From assembly GCA_949289635.1 (NCBI GenBank), contig CASEOS010000003.1:1-64000 (forward strand): a stretch of 64,000 nucleotides of DNA. The letters are read 5' to 3'. The notes under the pieces were generated by a model. That model was not told the origin of the DNA, ran no database searches, and saw only the letters and a list, made by a program, of their open reading frames with translations. Shown piece by piece: positions 35,411-44,985 of this stretch (position 1 is the stretch's first letter; each line of letters begins with the position of its first letter). Made by a program: the position numbers and the translations under genes. The stretch is from an uncultured Eubacteriales bacterium. GTDB lineage: Bacteria; Bacillota; Clostridia; TANB77; CAG-508.

Positions 35411-36490
35411 CTATTCATTTACTGTATTCGTTGTTCCAGTGACTTCTTCTGTTCCTTCAATTTCCACATCTGCATTTGTTGGACATATATTAACAAATGT
35501 ATTTCCATCATTTACTTGAATTTCATTTCCATTCATATCTTGGTAAACTGTTTTTTCATCCCTTGCATTTTTGATACATTGAATTTTGATAGCTCTTCCG
35601 TTTGTAATATAGTATCCATCAAATGTTCCTATATTTTTTAACCCTTGTCTACCTTTATTCTCTGAATCTGATAAAGTATAGTTATTACAGAATGTAATGA
35701 TGATATTTTTTGTTGTTACAGGTTCGTCTGTATCCCAATCTGTTTGTTCTTCTCCTCTTGCATATCTTACATATACTTTATTTTCTGCATCATATTCATA
35801 TGTTACTGTTTGTAAATCTGAATGTGGTATTATAATGGTTTCTGCTGATTGTCCATCTTCTAAATTCACTTCATCTGTTACATAATTTAATACACTTTCT
35901 TCTTTTGATGTTGTCCTATAATTTTTATTTTTTGCTGATTCTAGCAATTTTTCTGTACTTGTTACTGCATTATGTGGTGCATATTTATCTTTTACTCTCC
36001 AGAAAGTAGTTCCGTCTTCTGCTATACCATTAATATCATTAATGCTAAATTTCTTAATATCACTTTGTGCTTGTGGACTTTGTCCAAAATGTACATAAAT
36101 AGCATCATTTTCCATTGCATAATCTATGAAATAATGTCTTGCGCTTCTTACTGGTCCTATTTTGTCTAAATCAGCACCTTTAAATAAAGCCATTAATCTA
36201 GTTTCTCCACCTTCAACAATAATTTCATATACCATATATGCTTGATTTAATCCAGCTTGTGGCCAAGCATCACTATGATTATCAATCATAACTGCAAATG
36301 GTCTATCATTTCCATTAAATATTTGTATCGTTTTTTCTTTCTCTACTACTATTGTTCCTTTATTTTCTTCACCTGATATTGTTTCTGTATTATTTTTATT
36401 CTGTATAATTTTATATGCTAGTATCACACCTGCCGCAATAATTAACACACTTAATATAGTAATTAAAACTTTTATTCCACCCTTTTCCAT
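35411..36490 (-). CDS. Membrane-anchored DUF3048 (YerB-like) protein
   Basis: 359 residues. One N-terminal membrane segment (VLITILSVLIIAAGVILAYKI), then an exported domain with RPFAVMIDNHSDAWPQAGLN, YEIIVEGGETRLMALF, IGPVRSARHYFIDYA and HFGQSPQAQ, all characteristic of DUF3048. The tail ends in a Thr/Glu-rich stretch. Role unknown; a structural or enzymatic role in the envelope is assumed. Confidence 0.85.
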   Translation of the reverse strand: MEKGGIKVLITILSVLIIAAGVILAYKIIQNKNNTETISGEENKGTIVVEKEKTIQIFNGNDRPFAVMIDNHSDAWPQAGLNQAYMVYEIIVEGGETRLMALFKGADLDKIGPVRSARHYFIDYAMENDAIYVHFGQSPQAQSDIKKFSINDINGIAEDGTTFWRVKDKYAPHNAVTSTEKLLESAKNKNYRTTSKEESVLNYVTDEVNLEDGQSAETIIIPHSDLQTVTYEYDAENKVYVRYARGEEQTDWDTDEPVTTKNIIITFCNNYTLSDSENKGRQGLKNIGTFDGYYITNGRAIKIQCIKNARDEKTVYQDMNGNEIQVNDGNTFVNICPTNADVEIEGTEEVTGTTNTVNE

Positions 36491-36520
36491 TTGTTACTCT
36501 CATTCCCTTCTTACTTTTCT

Positions 36521-36997
36521 TTATCGCAATATATCTAACGTTTTTAATATGTTTTCTTCTTTTTTTCTCATTTCTTTTTTATCTTTTTCCTCTATATGGT
36601 CATATCCCATTAAGTGATAAAATCCATGAACTAGCATATAGCTTAATTCTCTCTCAAAACTGTGTCCATATTCTTTGGCCTGTTCTTCTACTTTTGATAT
36701 AGAGATAATAATGTCTCCTAATATATCTTGATATGAAAAGTCTTTTTTTTGTATCTTTTGATCTAATTCTTCCTTTTCAAACATGGGAAATGAAAGTACA
36801 TCTGTAGGTTTATCGATATTTCTATATTCCTTATTGATATTTTGGATATTTTCAGGATTCGTAAATGTTACTGTAATATATAATTTTGAATCCTGCAACC
36901 CTTCTTCTTTAAAACATTGTTCAAAGACTTTTTTTACAATATCTTCCCAAGTTTTATCTTCTTCTATCTCTTTATATACAATTTCATAGTTTCTCAT
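36521..36997 (-). CDS. ybeY: Endoribonuclease / rRNA maturation factor YbeY
   Basis: 158 residues. The three-His zinc site HGFYHLMGYDH near residue 122 and the TDVLSFPMF segment identify YbeY, which acts in 16S rRNA 3' processing and 70S quality control. Its start codon abuts the stop of the upstream 404-aa gene. Follows yqfC-yqfD as in other sporulating Firmicutes, although phoH, often between them, is replaced by the 404-aa gene. Confidence 0.94.
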   Translation of the reverse strand: MRNYEIVYKEIEEDKTWEDIVKKVFEQCFKEEGLQDSKLYITVTFTNPENIQNINKEYRNIDKPTDVLSFPMFEKEELDQKIQKKDFSYQDILGDIIISISKVEEQAKEYGHSFERELSYMLVHGFYHLMGYDHIEEKDKKEMRKKEENILKTLDILR

Positions 36998-38212
36998 TTA
37001 TGCAACTTCCTTTAATTTCTTTGTATATTTTCCTTCTGATATATATGCATTTTTTAATTCTCTTAATGCACCATAATCAATTAATTTTCTTTTATAATAG
37101 GTAATTAATTTGCTGTAATCTGTTTTCGTATTTCCTTCTTGTATTTTTTTTATATCATTTTTAATAAATAAAACTTCTTTTTGCCTTACATATTCAATAA
37201 AGTTTGTTTCTTTTAATTTGCATATTTCTTTATATTGATTCCAAAAAGTTTTAAATTCTTCTCTATCTTTTGGATTTTCCCAATATACTTTTGTAGACAA
37301 TAATTTTACATGATAATCTTCAAATAAATTAATTAACATACTATATGCTCTTTCTCTCTTTGTAGCAATCTTTGTATCTTGAACTAGAACTCTTGCATCT
37401 TTTAAAACTTTTTCATAACATTGTATTGCCACAATTAATGGCAAACTATGTGTGAATAATTTTCTGCTAATACTTAATAATAAAACATTTTTCTCTATAT
37501 TGTCTTTTGTATCTAATTTTCCTACTGTGTAAGTTTCATAGTTTTCATATTCTTTTTTTACATCTTTTGCAACATTATCATTTCCAATTCTTATTTTTAA
37601 TGCTAAAATATTTTGTATATATTCTTCTAATGTATGAAATATTTTTGTATATATCCATTCTTTTGAAGTCTCATAAGTATTCATCGTATCTGCTAATTTT
37701 ATTGAATAATTCTTTAATATGCCTTTATACAATACATCCATTTTTGAGACATAAAACTGGTTATATCTCTCTATTAATTTTTCTTTTGCAGATAACTGAA
37801 CTCCATCATTATCTAATTCTAATAAATATTTTTGTTTTCTATGCTTATATTCTACAAATTCATTTTCTTTTAAACTGGTTACTTCGTAATATTTTGATAA
37901 TGCCTCTTTTTCAAACTCTGATGCGGTATCATTTTTTACTTTTTTATAAATAGAATCCATAACATATTTATCTAATGCTTCTAAATAGCTTTCATAGGCT
38001 GTATCATATTTTGCTTCTGCTTCTTTTTGATTATAGTTTTCTCCACTATTTTTATATCCCTCAAAAGCCTTTAATAAGTTATTTCTTTTTATGGAAATTA
38101 ACATCCCATTAATCCCTATTTTCGTTGGAATTAACATTTTAGTTAATGTTTTTGTGATTTTATTAAAAAATGTTTTATCTGTTCCTGTGATTCTTAAACT
38201 TTTTTCTTCCAT
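36998..38212 (-). CDS. 404-aa helical protein, unknown function, between yqfD and ybeY
   Basis: 404 residues, charged and helical, Lys/Tyr-rich, no signal peptide. It occupies the place where phoH is commonly found but has no P-loop and is not PhoH. No domain recognised. Start at 38212; 13 bases separate it from the end of yqfD. Confidence 0.7.
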   Translation of the reverse strand: MEEKSLRITGTDKTFFNKITKTLTKMLIPTKIGINGMLISIKRNNLLKAFEGYKNSGENYNQKEAEAKYDTAYESYLEALDKYVMDSIYKKVKNDTASEFEKEALSKYYEVTSLKENEFVEYKHRKQKYLLELDNDGVQLSAKEKLIERYNQFYVSKMDVLYKGILKNYSIKLADTMNTYETSKEWIYTKIFHTLEEYIQNILALKIRIGNDNVAKDVKKEYENYETYTVGKLDTKDNIEKNVLLLSISRKLFTHSLPLIVAIQCYEKVLKDARVLVQDTKIATKRERAYSMLINLFEDYHVKLLSTKVYWENPKDREEFKTFWNQYKEICKLKETNFIEYVRQKEVLFIKNDIKKIQEGNTKTDYSKLITYYKRKLIDYGALRELKNAYISEGKYTKKLKEVA

Positions 38213-38225
38213 TTATATCATCCCT

Positions 38226-39410
38226 TCAAAATACAATTTTTTCATTTGTCCCTATTGTCTCTTGTACTTCATATGTAATATAAATATCAATACTATCTTC
38301 ATGTTCATAAGTATTTATATGTTTATTGACAATATTTTCTTTATTTTCTATTTGATTTTCCAATTCCTTTTCTATTTCTTGTATCCCTAAGTTTTTTGCT
38401 TGCTCAACAGAATATGTCTTTTCTATTTCTTCATATTGTTGATAAGTCATTTTTACTACGGAAATTGGTAAATAGAAGTCAGAAAATAACTTTATTTTAT
38501 TTTCAGTTTCTATTGTATCATAAAATTTAAATTTTGAAACCCCTTTCGGAAAATTTATTCTAAAATTATTTATTTTTATTCCATAATTTGTCTCTTTATT
38601 TCCTGTATACTGCTTTTCCGTAGTTGTATACGGAATTGTCTTATTCATGGTATACCACACTCTTGCCTCAATTTCTCCTTTGGCATGAACATATCGAATC
38701 CCTGTATATTTCCCTTCCATCCATCCATTAATCAGTATATCTCCTACCTTAACAGTATCTCCCACTTTTACATTTGCCGTTCCGTCTTGTGCATTTATTT
38801 TAGTAATCACTCCATTTTTATCGGAAACAATATGACAATACTCATCTTCATCAACTATCTCTGGTTTTTTATCAGCTTTTACTAATTTAACAATTGCATT
38901 GGTTCCTTTTAATTCAATTCCCATCCATGCAATATCATCTCTTTCTAATCTTACTTTATTAATAATTTCTTTTGTATCTACATCATTTTTTAATATTCCC
39001 GTTTTTAGACCTGCTTCTTGAATATCTTCCATAATATTTTCAATTGTTAATCCACTTTCTTCTACAATTTCTATATTCCATACAAAGCGTGAACTAAAAA
39101 AGATAGTTGCGAGAACAAATATTAAAAATAGTGCAAACAGTTTTCTCTTCTTATATTTATTAAGAAAAAATGGTAACCCTCTCTTAGCTTTAATAGATAT
39201 TTTACATTGTGTTTTCTTTGCGATTTTACAGATTTCTTTAAAATGTTTTATTTCTATATTTAATGCTATGTTGATATCATTTACTTTTTTTATATTCCAC
39301 ATCATATAGTTGTGATTTCTACAAATATTAATAAATCTTTCAATATAATAACCTTCTACTACAATTCTTAAATAGCCATATATGTAATTGATGATTTTCT
39401 TTATAATCAT
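38226..39410 (-). CDS. yqfD: Sporulation protein YqfD
   Basis: 394 residues. The N-terminal half resembles other YqfD proteins (YLRIVVEGYYIERFINICR; KARRGLPF-like KAKRGLPFFLNKYKKRK), followed by one membrane segment (LFALFLIFVLATIFFSS, ~residues 92-110) and an external beta-rich domain including VKVGDILINGWMEG. YqfD is sporulation-associated, expressed in the mother cell in Bacillus; biochemical role unclear. Downstream of yqfC. Confidence 0.92.
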   Translation of the reverse strand: MIIKKIINYIYGYLRIVVEGYYIERFINICRNHNYMMWNIKKVNDINIALNIEIKHFKEICKIAKKTQCKISIKAKRGLPFFLNKYKKRKLFALFLIFVLATIFFSSRFVWNIEIVEESGLTIENIMEDIQEAGLKTGILKNDVDTKEIINKVRLERDDIAWMGIELKGTNAIVKLVKADKKPEIVDEDEYCHIVSDKNGVITKINAQDGTANVKVGDTVKVGDILINGWMEGKYTGIRYVHAKGEIEARVWYTMNKTIPYTTTEKQYTGNKETNYGIKINNFRINFPKGVSKFKFYDTIETENKIKLFSDFYLPISVVKMTYQQYEEIEKTYSVEQAKNLGIQEIEKELENQIENKENIVNKHINTYEHEDSIDIYITYEVQETIGTNEKIVF

Positions 39411-39440
39411 GTATATCTCCTCATTTTTCTTTTTTAATAT

Positions 39441-39719
39441 CTAATCAGTTATTCTTTCAAAATCAAAGCTTTCAATTTTTCCTGTTACACGGATATCATC
39501 ATTTGTCATCGTTTCTAAATTTAAATTATATCCGTTAATACTAATAAGACCTTTATATGTACTAATTCTGATAAAAAACTCTTCATACTCCAAAATTCCT
39601 TTATAGTTTTCTATAATCATTTCATCAAATCCAATCAAGGAAATTTTAGGGACATCAGAATATACTTCTTCCGGAATTTCCAATATCTTATTTAATTTAC
39701 GCATTTTATTTTTTTTCAT
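39441..39719 (-). CDS. yqfC: Sporulation protein YqfC
   Basis: 92 residues: an N-terminal basic/helical segment, then a beta-rich YabP/YqfC domain (VPKISLIGFDEMIIENYKGI, IRISTYKGLISINGYNL). Pairs with yqfD, 30 bases downstream. AAAGGATAG precedes the ATG. Related to YabP, which helps build the spore coat. Confidence 0.9.
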   Translation of the reverse strand: MKKNKMRKLNKILEIPEEVYSDVPKISLIGFDEMIIENYKGILEYEEFFIRISTYKGLISINGYNLNLETMTNDDIRVTGKIESFDFERITD

Positions 39720-39740
39720 GTTTATTATCTATCCTTTCTA

Positions 39741-39853
39741 AAAAAGGGATTTTGGGGACGGACTCATTTTTCCCTTTTTACAAAGTTTAATATATATTTT
39801 TTGGTTATTTAAGTAAAAAGGGAAAAATGAGTCCGTCCCCAAAATCCCTTTTT
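39741..39853. repeat. Dispersed long inverted repeat, GGGGACGG family, copy B
   Basis: Arms 39741-39780 and 39814-39853 are reverse complements around a 33-base AT-rich spacer. The core GGGATTTTGGGGACGGACTC plus ATTTTTCCC is the same as in copy A at 20492-20673. A further partial CTCCGTCCCC follows at 39854-39863. Confidence 0.93.
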
Positions 39854-39869
39854 CTCCGTCCCCAAATCA

Positions 39870-40685
39870 TCATTTAAAATCATCAAGGGACTTAAATTCA
39901 TATCCCATATTTTTTGCTTCTTTTATCACACTATCCAAAACATGGGTATTTGTTTTTGAATTTCCATGTAACAACATAATTTCTCCATTGTGAAGATTGT
40001 TCAAAATTTTTTCTTTTGCTTTATTTTCATTTGGTTGTTTTTCTTCATCCCAATCTTCATAAGCAAATGACCACATAACGGTTTTATATCCTAGTGAATT
40101 TGTCACTTGTATTGACTTTTCACTAAATTCTCCTTTTGGTGGTCTTATATATTTCATTTCATATCCAAATTTTTCATATACACTTTGATGTAAATCCATG
40201 ACTTCTTTTTTTATTTCTTCTGCTGTTAAACTTGGCATACTTTTATGATTGACTGTATGATTTCCTATAATATGTCCTTCTTCTATCATCTGTTTTACTA
40301 ATTCTTCTTGTGTATTGATATAATGTGCTGTTAGAAAAAAAGTTGCCTTTACATCATTTTCTTTTAATATTTTTAAAATCTGAGTTGTATACCCTGCTTC
40401 ATATCCTTCATCAAATGTCAAATAGATTGCTTTTGACTCTTTACTTCCTAAAGTAATTCCATTATTTTTTTCTAATACTTTCCTATTTTCACTTCCGACA
40501 TCTGGTTGTTCGTGGTTATCATTTCTTTTAATTCCCCATTCTATTTTTTTAGTACTTACTGATTCTACATTTGTATTTATCATTTTTTCTTGTTGACTTT
40601 GTATAATTGTTAAGGATATCGTTACTATAAGCAATACCATTATTCCTATATTTCTAACTGATTGTTTTCTTATCCTATTACACAT
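39870..40685 (-). CDS. Polysaccharide deacetylase, PdaA-like (delta-lactam cortex synthesis)
   Basis: 271 residues. Signal-anchor helix (NIGIMVLLIVTISLTIIQ), then a NodB domain: LTFDEGYEAGYT (TFD-E variant of motif 1), HIIGNHTVNHKSMP (motif 2, metal His), RPPKGEFSEK (motif 3) and IMLLHGNSKT (motif 5). The FDEGYE-GYT form is like PdaA, which makes muramic delta-lactam in spore cortex. Fits the neighbouring yqfC/yqfD sporulation genes. Substrate by similarity only. Confidence 0.85.
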   Translation of the reverse strand: MCNRIRKQSVRNIGIMVLLIVTISLTIIQSQQEKMINTNVESVSTKKIEWGIKRNDNHEQPDVGSENRKVLEKNNGITLGSKESKAIYLTFDEGYEAGYTTQILKILKENDVKATFFLTAHYINTQEELVKQMIEEGHIIGNHTVNHKSMPSLTAEEIKKEVMDLHQSVYEKFGYEMKYIRPPKGEFSEKSIQVTNSLGYKTVMWSFAYEDWDEEKQPNENKAKEKILNNLHNGEIMLLHGNSKTNTHVLDSVIKEAKNMGYEFKSLDDFK

Positions 40686-40907
40686 GATGTTCCTCCTCTT
40701 GTTTTCTTTTATTTCATTTTATGAATCATATTTTAAATTATTCCTTTACTATAAATGCCAGTGATAAATAATTTCCTTTTTACACTATAGTTTTACTCTG
40801 CATTTTTCCAATTATTGTAAATTTATTTTTATCATCTTTTTCATTTTACTTCTATTTTTTACTGGTATTAATGCTTTTATCTGTAATATAAATTTAATAT
40901 AAGAGTA
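40686..40907. other. Intergenic region between divergent pdaA-like and agrA genes
   Basis: AT-rich, no coding sequence. Holds the divergent promoters; only the agrA promoter is clear to me. Confidence 0.5.
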
Positions 40908-40936
40908 TTGACAATATAATTTTTTTAGAATATATT
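40908..40936 (+). promoter_or_regulatory. Promoter of agrA-agrC
   Basis: TTGACA (40908-40913), 17-base spacer and TATATT (40931-40936), 80 bases before the agrA start. Confidence 0.82.
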
Positions 40937-41015
40937 GTTGTTGCTACTGGAAAAATAAGGTAATTATTTTTTTAATGTCGAAAGATATGATTTTATCAAA
41001 AAAGGAGTATATAAT

Positions 41016-41732
41016 ATGTTAAATTTCGTGATTTGTGATGATAATGTAAATATTTTAGATAGATTAGAAAAATTGTTAGAAAATATATTTACAAAAAATA
41101 ATTTCGAAGGTAAGGTCACTTTCAAATTTAACAATTTTGAAGATTTATTATCTTGTTTTGACAACGAAAACCAAATTGATGTTTTACTTTTAGACATTAA
41201 TTTGAAATCACAAAAAACAGGTTTAGATTTAGCTGAAGAAATTAGAAAGAAAAATAAAAATGTTTACCTTATATTTACTACTGGTCATTTAGAATATGCT
41301 ATGATAGCTTATAAATATAAAACTTTTGATTATTTAGCTAAGCCAATTACCTATGAAAGATTAGAAGAAACAGTAAAAAGGCTTTTCGATGATGTTTATG
41401 GATTACCAAAGAAATATATTAAGATTGATAATAAAAATACACTTGTAGATGAAACGCAAATTCAATATATTAAAAGAGATGGTATGAAATTAAATTTTCA
41501 TACCTCTTCTCGTGATTATGAGTCTTATAGTTCTTTTAATAAGATTCAAGATAAGTTACCTAATAATTTTGTAAGATGTCACAAATCTTATATTGTAAAT
41601 TTAGATAACATTAAAAATGTAGATCCTGTTGCTTTAACTGTGTATTTTAGTAATGATACATTTTGTAATATTGGTCCAAAATATAAAAAGGAATTTATGG
41701 AGGTTATAAAAAATCATGGAATTATTGAATAA
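41016..41732 (+). CDS. agrA: AgrA-type response regulator with LytTR DNA-binding domain
   Basis: 238 residues. Receiver domain: acidic pair Asp8-Asp9 in CDDN, phospho-acceptor Asp60 in LLLDINL, Thr88/89 and Lys109 in YLAKP. LytTR domain from ~residue 135 (KYIKIDNKNTLVDETQIQYI, FVRCHKSYIVNLDNI). AAGGAG lies nine bases before the ATG. Phosphorylated by the downstream AgrC, it should bind direct-repeat sites and activate targets, probably including agrBD. It precedes agrC, the reverse of the staphylococcal order, and overlaps it by 17 bases. Confidence 0.93.
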   Translation: MLNFVICDDNVNILDRLEKLLENIFTKNNFEGKVTFKFNNFEDLLSCFDNENQIDVLLLDINLKSQKTGLDLAEEIRKKNKNVYLIFTTGHLEYAMIAYKYKTFDYLAKPITYERLEETVKRLFDDVYGLPKKYIKIDNKNTLVDETQIQYIKRDGMKLNFHTSSRDYESYSSFNKIQDKLPNNFVRCHKSYIVNLDNIKNVDPVALTVYFSNDTFCNIGPKYKKEFMEVIKNHGIIE

Positions 41733-43062
41733 TATATGGAATGCGTTAACGACGCCTAATGAAATATTAATAAATATACTTTCTATACCTTTTACCTTGA
41801 TAGAAGTATATTTATCTACTCTTCTTTTTACTTCTTTATTGAATATTTCAACACCAAAATATCAAAGATTAATTTATGTTTTATTAATTAGTTTTATTGG
41901 TATATTGGCTACATTTGTTATTCCTAGTCCCTTCAATTTGCTTATAAATTATTTATTAATGCTTATATTAATACCTATATTCTTCAAAACTAATTTATTA
42001 AAAACATTTCTTGCTATATTACTATCATCTCTTACTTTCGCTTTAATTGGAATGTTATTAACAAATCCTTATTTATTTATTTTTAAAATTAATTCTTATC
42101 ATTTGTTAAATATACCTATTTATAGAATAATTTATGTGTTATCGCAATATATAATTGTTCTTATTATTTTATTTATTTTTAAACATAAAGAAATTGTTTT
42201 AAATATTTTTAATGATATTGATAAGAAACAAAAACAAATTATATACGCCAACCTATGTTTTGGAATATTTACAATTTTGACACAAGCATTATTGACCGTT
42301 TATTATATAGATAATCTACCTCTAATTATTACCTTTTTAAGTTTTATAACTATGCTTGTATATTTTTCAATTAGTATATATAGTTTAACTAGAATAATGA
42401 AACTTGCTTTCACAACACAAAAATTACAAAATGCAGAAGAATATAATAAAACTTTAAGCATTTTACATGATAATGTCAGAGGTTTTAAACATGATTTTGA
42501 TAATATTGTTACAACTATTGGTGGGTATGTTAAAACAAATGATATGGAAGGATTAAAGAAATACTATATACAACTTGAAGATGATTGTCAAAAAGTAAAT
42601 AATTTATATGTTTTAAACCCTAAATTAATTAATAATCCTGGTGTATATAGTTTATTAACTACAAAATATAATGAAGCTGAAGAAAAAGGAATCAAAGTTA
42701 ATATGTCACTTTTACTTGACTTAAGTAAATTGAATATGAAAATATATGATTTTACTAGAATTTTAGGTATTCTTTTAGATAATGCCATAGATGCAAGTGA
42801 TGAGTGTGAAGAAAAAGTAATAAATATTATCTTTAGAGATGACAATAAAAATCATAGACAACTTATTATTATTGAAAATACATACAAAGATAAAAATGTG
42901 AATACTGAAAAAATTTTTAATAAAGGCTTTTCTGGGAAGGAAAATCATACTGGATTAGGTTTATGGGAAGTTAGAAAAATTTTGAATAACAGTAAAAATT
43001 TAAATTTGCATACTACTAAGAATGAAAAATATTTTTCTCAACAAATCGAAATATATTATTAA
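41716..43062 (+). CDS. agrC: AgrC-type sensor histidine kinase
   Basis: 448 residues. Six to seven membrane segments in residues ~15-230 form the peptide-sensing domain. The kinase part has its His in FKHDFDN (His259), the N-box RILGILLDNAIDASDE near 350 and the G-box HTGLGLWEVRKIL near 425; GHKL type. It should detect the cyclic peptide made from AgrD (43233-43352) and phosphorylate AgrA. GGAGG lies about 12 bases before the ATG, inside agrA. Confidence 0.92.
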   Translation: MELLNNIWNALTTPNEILINILSIPFTLIEVYLSTLLFTSLLNISTPKYQRLIYVLLISFIGILATFVIPSPFNLLINYLLMLILIPIFFKTNLLKTFLAILLSSLTFALIGMLLTNPYLFIFKINSYHLLNIPIYRIIYVLSQYIIVLIILFIFKHKEIVLNIFNDIDKKQKQIIYANLCFGIFTILTQALLTVYYIDNLPLIITFLSFITMLVYFSISIYSLTRIMKLAFTTQKLQNAEEYNKTLSILHDNVRGFKHDFDNIVTTIGGYVKTNDMEGLKKYYIQLEDDCQKVNNLYVLNPKLINNPGVYSLLTTKYNEAEEKGIKVNMSLLLDLSKLNMKIYDFTRILGILLDNAIDASDECEEKVINIIFRDDNKNHRQLIIIENTYKDKNVNTEKIFNKGFSGKENHTGLGLWEVRKILNNSKNLNLHTTKNEKYFSQQIEIYY

Positions 43063-43077
43063 TTAGGCTTTTATAAC

Positions 43078-43119
43078 AAAAAATAGGTATGAATTAAGTT
43101 ATTCATATCTATTTTTATT
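43078..43119 (+). terminator. Terminator after agrC
   Basis: AAAATAGGTATGAA...TTCATATCTATTTT hairpin with a following T-rich stretch, 16 bases past the agrC stop codon. Confidence 0.82.
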
Positions 43120-43150
43120 CAAAAAGAAAAACAGCTTTCAAAAGCTGTCT
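43117..43150 (-). terminator. Terminator of agrB-agrD
   Basis: Minus strand ACAGCTTT-TG-AAAGCTGT hairpin followed by TTTTTCTTTTT. A second hairpin, TTGGCAAAAAT...ATTTTTGCCAA (about 43192-43229), lies just past the agrD stop. Confidence 0.85.
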
Positions 43151-43232
43151 TGTATTGGATTGTAAATATATAACTTTTTAAGGTTATATAAGGTTGGCAA
43201 AAATAATGTTTCGTCCTATTTTTGCCAATTGT

Positions 43233-43352
43233 TTAATCTTTTTTTATCATGCTTGCTGGCATTTTTGGTTGATGAAAAGCCCACATAAAAAAGCAAGATG
43301 TGTTGGTTACTTTCGCATATTTTTCTGCTACTTTAGATAAAAATTTGAACAT
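43233..43352 (-). CDS. agrD: AgrD-type autoinducing peptide precursor (39 aa)
   Basis: 39 residues. An amphipathic N-terminal helix MFKFLSKVAEKYAKV, a core TNTSCFFMW and a charged tail AFHQPKMPASMIKKD. Cys20 to Trp24 (CFFMW) would form the five-membered thiolactone ring after AgrB cleavage between Trp24 and Ala25; the exact N-terminal trim is unknown. AGGGGGA lies seven bases before the ATG. It follows agrB on the minus strand and converges on agrA-agrC. Confidence 0.9.
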   Translation of the reverse strand: MFKFLSKVAEKYAKVTNTSCFFMWAFHQPKMPASMIKKD

Positions 43353-43415
43353 AATAGATTCCCCCTTATTATATATTTTTTTCAAAAACACACCGGTATA
43401 TGTTTTTCAAACTTT

Positions 43416-44042
43416 TTAAACTGAAGCATTACCATACACTTCATATCCATATTTATTTTTTGTTAATCTATATGCCAATTTTGTTATTGTTAATGTTTGT
43501 AAAAGATTTCCAAATAATAATATATTAGAAATCACATTATCTTGTATCAATAAAGCACTAACAAGACCTAGTGAATATGTAATATATGCTATTATTTGTT
43601 TCTTTTTTCTATCTTTTTTCGATAATATAGGAACATTTTCTGTATCTGCTGGCGCATAAAGTTTAATCATAAACATTCCAAATATCCAACTTATTCCTAC
43701 TAAAATATATTTCACTATTTCTTCTAATACAACATATTGTGAAAGAAGTACAATTCCGCAATAAAAAGCAGTTGTTCCAATGATGCATCCTAAATGTGTT
43801 TTTAAATGAAATCCCCCAGACGCTCCTTTATATGGTATTAACACAATAAACATAAGTAATACTTCTTTTAATATTCCCAAGATAAATGCAATAATAAACA
43901 CTAGAATTATTTTAGGTATTTCACCTACTATATTTTGCAATCCGTAATTGATTACTTCTGCCCTTTCATCATCTATCTCTGGCATTTCTTTTCTTATTCT
44001 ATTAGTCAAGAACGTGCAGATTATATCTATCATTTTCTTCAC
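43416..44042 (-). CDS. agrB: AgrB-type peptide-processing protease
   Basis: 208 residues, polytopic. The catalytic pair is His79 and Cys86 in KGASGGFHLKTHLGCIIGT, as in staphylococcal AgrB. Membrane segments around residues 40-70, 88-125 and 150-190. It cuts the AgrD C-terminal tail and forms the thiolactone. agrD follows 63 bases downstream. Confidence 0.93.
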   Translation of the reverse strand: MKKMIDIICTFLTNRIRKEMPEIDDERAEVINYGLQNIVGEIPKIILVFIIAFILGILKEVLLMFIVLIPYKGASGGFHLKTHLGCIIGTTAFYCGIVLLSQYVVLEEIVKYILVGISWIFGMFMIKLYAPADTENVPILSKKDRKKKQIIAYITYSLGLVSALLIQDNVISNILLFGNLLQTLTITKLAYRLTKNKYGYEVYGNASV

Positions 44043-44167
44043 CTCTTCTTGCTAATTTGATTGTAACACTCTTATGTTTTCTTAATCTCTTTTATTTTGC
44101 AAAAAGTTCTTTTTCTTTTACAAAAATATATTTCTATTTATTTTATAAAATAATTCTATATAATATA

Positions 44168-44204
44168 AAAAATATAGCTGAAATTATCACTTTCAACTAC
44201 ATTT
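44168..44204 (-). terminator. Terminator after the RluA-type gene
   Basis: Minus strand TAGTTGAAA-GTGATAA-TTTCAGCTA hairpin followed by TATTTTTT. Confidence 0.75.
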
Positions 44205-44242
44205 TTTAATTACAAATTTTATTATATTTTCTTTCATTTCGA

Positions 44243-44944
44243 CTATATATTTTCTATCATGCTATTTTCATTTTTTAGTATACACCATGTTCCCATTGGT
44301 TCTGGTAAGTCTTTAAATTCTAATGTTTCTTTTGTTACTGGATGTTCAATTACTAATTTATATGCCCATAAGGCAATTTGTTTTCCTTTTCCTCTGGTTC
44401 CATACTTTTGGTCTCCAAATATACTATGTCCAAAATGAGACAATTGTACACGGATTTGATGATGTCTCCCCGTATGTAAATTTATTTTCACCAAAGATAA
44501 ATCTTTTACTTCATTATATTTTAACACTTCATAATCCAATTTTGCTTCTTTCGCGTTTTTCTTTTCTTTATTAACCACCCTACTCATATTGTTTCTTTCA
44601 TCTTTATATAAATAATCAATTAAAGTTCCTTTTGTATTTTCAAATTTTCCATCAACAACTGCTAAATATTCCTTTTTAAATACTTTTTCCCTTACTTGAT
44701 TACTTAATCTTGAAGCTGCTTTTGATGTTTTTGCAAATACCATGACGCCACCAACAGGTCTATCTAATCTATGCACTAATCCTAGATACACATTTCCTGG
44801 TTTATTGTATTTTTCCTTTATGTACTCTTTTACAAGTGTTAGCATATCCATATCCCCTGTTTTGTCAGACTGTGAAGGAATATTGGGTATTTTTTCAACA
44901 ACAATAATATGGTTATCTTCATATATTACTTTTAACTTTTCCAT
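44243..44944 (-). CDS. RluA-family pseudouridine synthase
   Basis: 233 residues. The catalytic Asp lies in GLVHRLDRPVGGVMVFAKT near residue 65; LKINLHTGRHHQIRVQL-like segment (KINLHTGRHHQIRVQLSHFG) and FGDQKYGTRGKG follow. No S4 domain. It isomerises uridine in rRNA or tRNA; the target cannot be told from sequence alone. Confidence 0.9.
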   Translation of the reverse strand: MEKLKVIYEDNHIIVVEKIPNIPSQSDKTGDMDMLTLVKEYIKEKYNKPGNVYLGLVHRLDRPVGGVMVFAKTSKAASRLSNQVREKVFKKEYLAVVDGKFENTKGTLIDYLYKDERNNMSRVVNKEKKNAKEAKLDYEVLKYNEVKDLSLVKINLHTGRHHQIRVQLSHFGHSIFGDQKYGTRGKGKQIALWAYKLVIEHPVTKETLEFKDLPEPMGTWCILKNENSMIENI

Positions 44945-44985
44945 TTCAATCCTTTTCCACTTTTATTTTTCTTTTATTTCTATAA

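Noticed and set aside
36998..38212. phoH between yqfD and ybeY
   Set aside because: The protein has no P-loop and no PhoH motifs; position alone is not enough.
43063..43232. Second small peptide gene between agrC and agrD
   Set aside because: The segment is filled by three hairpins; no start codon with a ribosome binding site.
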